Origin: Platynereis dumerilii | Lineage: Eukaryota; Annelida; Polychaeta; Phyllodocida; Nereididae | Direction: 5' to 3' | Assembly: GCA_026936325.1 (NCBI GenBank) | Contig: JAPTHN010000030.1 | Coordinates: 2,704,501-2,768,500, forward strand | DNA: 64,000 nt | Shown: positions 59,306-64,000 of the stretch, one piece after another | How the letters are laid out: every line of letters begins with the position of its first letter | How positions within the stretch are numbered: position 1 is the stretch's first letter | Made by a program: the position numbers and the translations under genes | The notes under the pieces: generated by a model | What the model was told of the DNA's origin: nothing | Databases searched by the model: none | What the model saw: only the letters and a program-made list of their open reading frames with translations

Positions 59306-60835
59306 CTGAAAGAAAACAAAACTACATCAGTATATTTATATATAAAACATAAAATTGACAGTGAATAACAAATTGCATATGAGTGTATGCCATTGTAGTT
59401 TACTTTTCATGATATTGGCTTCATATACCTATGTGTCCTTTTGTCTAGTATCTCTTACATGTATTCTTTTTATTTGTGACTTCATGAAGTGATGCTCATC
59501 AGATTAACTGAGCAACAAGAGATTTCATATGAGTGCTAGTAGTTTTAGTTCAGATATTATTTTCTCCAGCAATGAGTTTTAACATTTAGAAAGTAAAAAT
59601 GAGCCTCGGAGAACTCCTTATTAAGTTAATTTTGATAGGTCAAAATGAAGCTTAGGCATTTTTAAAGGTGCAAGAAAAGAGTTAAAATGTTGCAGGGTTG
59701 TTAATTGAGGAGGACCATCTTGGCACTCAATACCAATTTGTTCAAGTTCAAAGATGACTATCATAGACATATTAATTATATTATTTCATAATAATTCTAG
59801 TGTTACTTTTTTATTAATGTTTCATATATGTCATAAGTACAGTTGCAAATCCCCATAGAGGGTGCTGCAGTCTAGCTGCAGTGGATCCCCTGGTGACAAT
59901 GTGTGAGTCAGTTGATGTGACCCCAACAAAGACTTTGACAAAGCACTTGAAAGATGCTTCAGTGAAGTCCAAAGCTTTGTAAGGTGTCAGCCACAGTCAG
60001 GGAACCTGGGTGTTGCTGGTCATGCTTGGACGATTGTGAGGATTTATGAAAAGTTGCCCAACCAGTCTTGGTCTCTTGGAGTGAAGTTGAACTGAGACTT
60101 GTGTATGGTGTTCTATTTAACACCACAAGTTGTCAATGGGGCCCTACACAATATGTATGGCTTTGAAAGTTTGAGAATATATTAGAATGAAATATATTGG
60201 CTTATATGTGTTCAACTTCTACTCAGTTCACCCTACTATATATGTGGATGTAAGAATGTCTCAAAATGTCTGTGATATATTTGCAGATCTATCTTACATG
60301 CCCCATGGTCATACCCCGAAGAATGCTATAAATTGAAATTCAATACGATTCAATGCCCATGCACTGACCATGATAGTCATTACAAAAGCTTGTCTTGTGC
60401 AGGGGGCACACATGGCTCTATTTTTAAGCAAAATGTTATGTTAGCTATGAGATAAAACCGCTAATCAATGATGGGTAGGTTTTCTCAGCCAAAAATTAAC
60501 CTTTTTGAAAAGCATTTGATGTCAATATGAGGGTAATAAATTCTAGGACCTAAAAGACAAAGAGTTACATTGTTGTGATTGCAAGAAAGGGCAATGTTCC
60601 AAAGAGTGCCCTCAAAAATTATAGTAGTCATGGAGTGGAACCAAATATGACCTGTTGCCTGGAGGGGAATGGCTTTTTGGAATAAAATAAGCTAAAATAG
60701 CACAGGAGCTTGTGCACAACTGTGCTTATTGGCCTCTTAGCTTCAAAACTATACCTAGCAGTAATTTATTGGCCTTCACAAAAACCTACAATTATATGAA
60801 AGGAATATCGAGGCACTGCCAAAGCTTGTGACATT

Positions 60836-60977
60836 TTTGGTTTTTTTAGCATTGAAGTCTCCAAGAATATACATAGTGCCTAAGATATATAGAGGTAATA
60901 TGATTATTTTTTTGTGTTTTTTAGCATTGGAGTCTCCAATAACACACATAGTGCCTAAGATATATGGAGGTAATCTA
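60836..60977. repeat. Tandem duplication, unit about 75 bp
   Basis: TTTTTAGCATTG(A/G)AGTCTCC, then CATAGTGCCTAAGATATAT and GAGGTAAT occur twice, with the second copy starting 75 bases after the first. About 85-90% identical by eye. Noncoding. Confidence 0.75.
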
Positions 60978-61766
60978 GTGGGAGAATGAATAGATATATA
61001 TAAGGTGTGTGGAAATATTGCATTGCTAATGTCTGTTATTTCACTCCAAGTCTGGGAGCATTTATTTTCTATGCTCTGCATGTTGTCTTTGAGTGAAAAG
61101 ACTGGCTTTTGTGTCCGGCTGATGGTTGAAAGGAGGAGAAAAAAAAAACATTAAAAAATACAGAAAAGCCTCAAAAATAAAGTGAAAATATATAAAGTAA
61201 TCCTCAAAGAAGGAAAAAAACTTCAAATGAGTAAGAAAAACTACCAAATAAGTAAGAAAAACCATCAAATAAGAAAGAAAACCTAAAGAAAACTAAGAAA
61301 GATGTATAAGAATGTATAAGAAAGATAGAAAAATATATTCTAAGCCTCTCCACCCTGCTCTTTGAGACTGTAGGGGGCTGTTTCAAGCCTATCTCAAGCC
61401 TGTTTTATTGTGTAGATATTCCAGGGCAGTCGTTCTGCTTGGAGACAGCCTGTCAAGATTGTGAATGGGCTTCAAGTTTTGCAATAGTGAATGATAGCAG
61501 TAGCCATGTATGGGACTTCACCCTGTACAGTCCAGCTGAGCATTAAGAAACCGGTTTGCCCTATACATTACAAACATGTGTGTTCCTAAAAAGAATTAAA
61601 CTAGTGTCTCCCTCTTGTGAAAATGTATCTGACATCATATAGGCCCACACAGATGAGAAATTCTGATATAGTCCTTTGTGAGAACAATGTTCTGAATTTT
61701 TATATCTTGATGATAAGTTGCATACAAAAATGCTGCTCCTTCAATTGAAAAAAATCAGAATTTTTT

Positions 61767-61873
61767 GATGGGTTGATGGATGATTAGGGTTGACCATTAC
61801 GTCCTGTATTTATGCACTTGGTAGGCTAATAAGCACAGGAGGATGCCACAGTAATGATGAAATTGAAAAGTTG
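61767..61873 (-). repeat. SINE tail fragment (same family as 2331-2536)
   Basis: On the minus strand: GGCATCCTCCTGT, TTAGCCTACC, TGCATAAATACAGGACGTAA and CATCCATCAACCC match the body and tail of the SINE at 2331-2536 in order. The tRNA-like head is missing, so it is 5'-truncated. Confidence 0.7.
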
Positions 61874-63588
61874 TAATGACCTAAAAAAGTCTACCTTCTG
61901 TGTGTTTTTAGTTTAGGCAATGCATGAATTTAGTTTAACAAACTAACTATCCATCAGAAATGTGTATTATCATCCAAAATTATGATAAACATTCTGACCA
62001 GCCTTAAACTAAGATAACACTCCTTTCAAAAAGATTTTCAAAACTTTAAAAATAACCAAAAAGCAAATAAGGTTAATGTTATGAGGTGCAATTACTACCT
62101 CTGTAAGCATGCTGCAAACTTCTCTGGGGGCTATAACTTCCATTATTCAAAAACAATGCTCTTTTCTCCAGGCTATGGACACCCATACAGTCAAGTTTTC
62201 TAACACCGTTAAATACTGTTTAAGGCTATGCAAAATCGTGTGAAAGAAAATATTCCATTCTAAACCACATACTACATGTGAATCATTCCAAACATTTCAG
62301 CAGCTAAGGGCCTAAGAATAAGTATGTAAATGTGGTCAAATGGTAAAAGTTATTATTTTTTGTGCATGTTTTTGTCATATCATTGCAAATTCAAATGGCA
62401 AACAACCAATGAGTAAGGATTCCATCATAACTTTTTTTACCCGATAAATAGCTATAAATACTTTTTCTGATCAAGAATAGAATTAACACTAATTTATAAC
62501 CAAAGTTTCTAATAATTCTTATTGCAACCTAAAATCATATATATAATTTTTAAACTTTCCAGTGATTTAGATTTTTTGTCAATTGCAAATCATTTTCAGA
62601 ACTCTAAGAATAAAATCTAAAATTGAAGCAAAACCATACCAAATTATTTCTAATATATGTCTACCCTACTTTTTCAATATTGCCCAACTACTACTCCAGT
62701 AAATGATACGGACAATTTGCATAGCACATGTAATACCATGTATGCATCAGTCAACAAAGACATACAAAGCAAATAGACCTATGTCAACTCAGTAAAATGA
62801 GCTGAAATTACCCCTTGAATAAAGTTCTATTATTGGCATATTTCAGTGAGATTTGTTTGAAGATTTTTTATTTTAGTTTCATATAGATATCTAGCTTTAA
62901 ATTCTGCATTCACAATTAGGCCTTGAAGAAGTTAGAAAAAATGGTATGTAAATTGTTTGTTGTTGTTGTGTTTTTTTTTTGCAAGTATTCAATTGAAAGA
63001 GTATATTGAATTATGAATGGAATAACACTTATATTTCTTTTGGCATGATTTAGAAAATAGTTTACATCTGAATGAACACTTCAGATAATTGCCAACATGT
63101 GTAAATTTAGTTCAAAATAAGTAGTAGGCCTTAGAAACTTTAAGTCAATTAGTCAATGACTTCTGACAATTTTTCATTGAAGCATAAATATTCTATTTTT
63201 AAAATTTTAGAATGTTTCAAGGCACGAGCAACAGCATTCAAAGAAATTCACTTTCTAAGAATAATATTATCCATATTCAAATATTGCCAAGATGTAGTAT
63301 TGGAGTAAATAATTTTTTTCTTACAATTTTTACAATTTACAGATTCTTAACATACATTTACCCACTTAGAGGAAAAACTTGGAAGTGATTTGCAATAAAT
63401 CTTGGCTCCTGTAGTATGTGTATTCAGGTAATGGTGATATTTCAAAGTTCAGTTATGCCCTGCCAAGTTCATTTCATTATCAATATGTGACTTTGTGTGG
63501 TGAAGGAAGTTGTTGGCTGGTACTCACAGGTGATTTTGTCAGTGAGTCCAACTCAACAGGACAAACCTTCTAAAAGCTTGGTGAGTTA

Positions 63589-63885
63589 CACTCTTAACGC
63601 AAAAGGTTCTTGATGGTATATAAAGATCCCACAGCAGAAAAACGGTAATAAATTTGTGAAGGGTTCAAATGAATTGAAAATGTTCAACACTAGTGGGAAC
63701 CATATGCTCCCAACTTGAGAGAAAGGGGTTCCATTGTGGGAGTTCAGTGCAGCTGGATTACCTAAGTGTTGTCCTTGTTTGCTGGGACCTTTTTAAAAGT
63801 TGAATAATGAACGTTTTAGGGGTTCCTTATCTATACCAGCTTATAGAACCCTTCAAGGTTCCATACAAAACCTTTTTTAAGAGTT
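63589..63885. mobile_element. MITE with CACTCTTAA ends and TA flanks
   Basis: The left end CACTCTTAACGCAAAAGGTTC returns inverted at the right as GGTTCCATAC, then AAAACCTTTTTTAAGAGT. TA lies on both sides (63587-63588, 63886-63887). The termini resemble those of the element at 48240-48388. Interior noncoding. Confidence 0.65.
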
Positions 63886-64000
63886 TAGTGGTATACCTGT
63901 ATATATAAGTCTAAATGTATATATATATAACAAGCTACAGCATGACCAGAGATTAATCACAAAGCCTGACTAGAGGACCAGAGGGCATTCGGGGGCAACA

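Larger units (their letters stand above)
59306..64000. other. AT-rich region with no recognised gene
   Basis: It may hold the promoter and first exon of the giant gene, but nothing decisive can be seen. Frames of 60-101 codons (for example 60776-61081) are AT-rich and lie over repeats. Listed repeats: 60836-60977, 61767-61873, 63589-63885. Confidence 0.5.

Noticed and set aside
60776-61386. Minus-strand frames of 60-101 codons near 61 kb
   Set aside because: The first covers the 75-bp tandem duplication; the others are AT-rich Phe/Leu runs over AAGAAAnnn repeats. No splice or domain support.
1-64000. CRISPR arrays, operons, riboswitches, rRNA
   Set aside because: None seen, and not expected in an animal nuclear locus. 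No retroviral or Polinton-like parts were recognised either.

Overview
This is a window from an animal nuclear genome. It has spliced genes with short AT-rich introns, tRNA-derived SINEs, MITE-type DNA transposons and no bacterial-style gene packing. One minus-strand gene fills about 50 kb (58.1 kb down to 8.6 kb). I joined it by hand from 68 coding exons. Every intron is GT-AG except one GC-AG, every junction is in phase 1, and the exon lengths add up to 31,662 nt, an exact multiple of three. The predicted protein has about 10,553 residues: a signal peptide, eight von Willebrand factor A (VWA) domains, an almost unbroken Gly-X-Y collagen helix of about 8,641 residues, a short non-collagenous stem, one transmembrane segment followed by a basic stop-transfer cluster, and an acidic serine-rich cytoplasmic tail of about 139 residues.

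Layout. 1-1055 (+): the last two exons of a neighbouring gene. Its membrane segment and tail exon are clearly related to the end of the giant gene, so two paralogues converge tail to tail. 1056-2280: the 3'UTR of that neighbour. About 2281-7380: an intergenic stretch with SINE-like elements, foldback/MITE elements and simple repeats. About 7390-8645: 3'UTR of the giant gene. 8646-9223: membrane/tail exon. 9855-44741: 58 collagen exons. 45091-56723: eight VWA exons, one domain per exon. 57952-58082: signal-peptide exon. 58109-59305: polypurine intron and two possible 5' noncoding exons. 59306-64000: no gene recognised; it holds a SINE tail, a 75-bp tandem duplication and one MITE.

Function and organism. 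At about 0.286 nm per residue the helix would be about 2.5 micrometres long. It lacks lysine, cysteine and aromatic residues in the exons I translated, and proline is very common in the X position. Such length and composition are known from annelid cuticle collagens, so the best guess is an annelid or another lophotrochozoan and an epidermal cuticle collagen. This is an inference, not a database match. The protein would be a type I membrane protein, the opposite orientation to the known transmembrane (MACIT) collagens. The convergent paralogue could be a partner chain.
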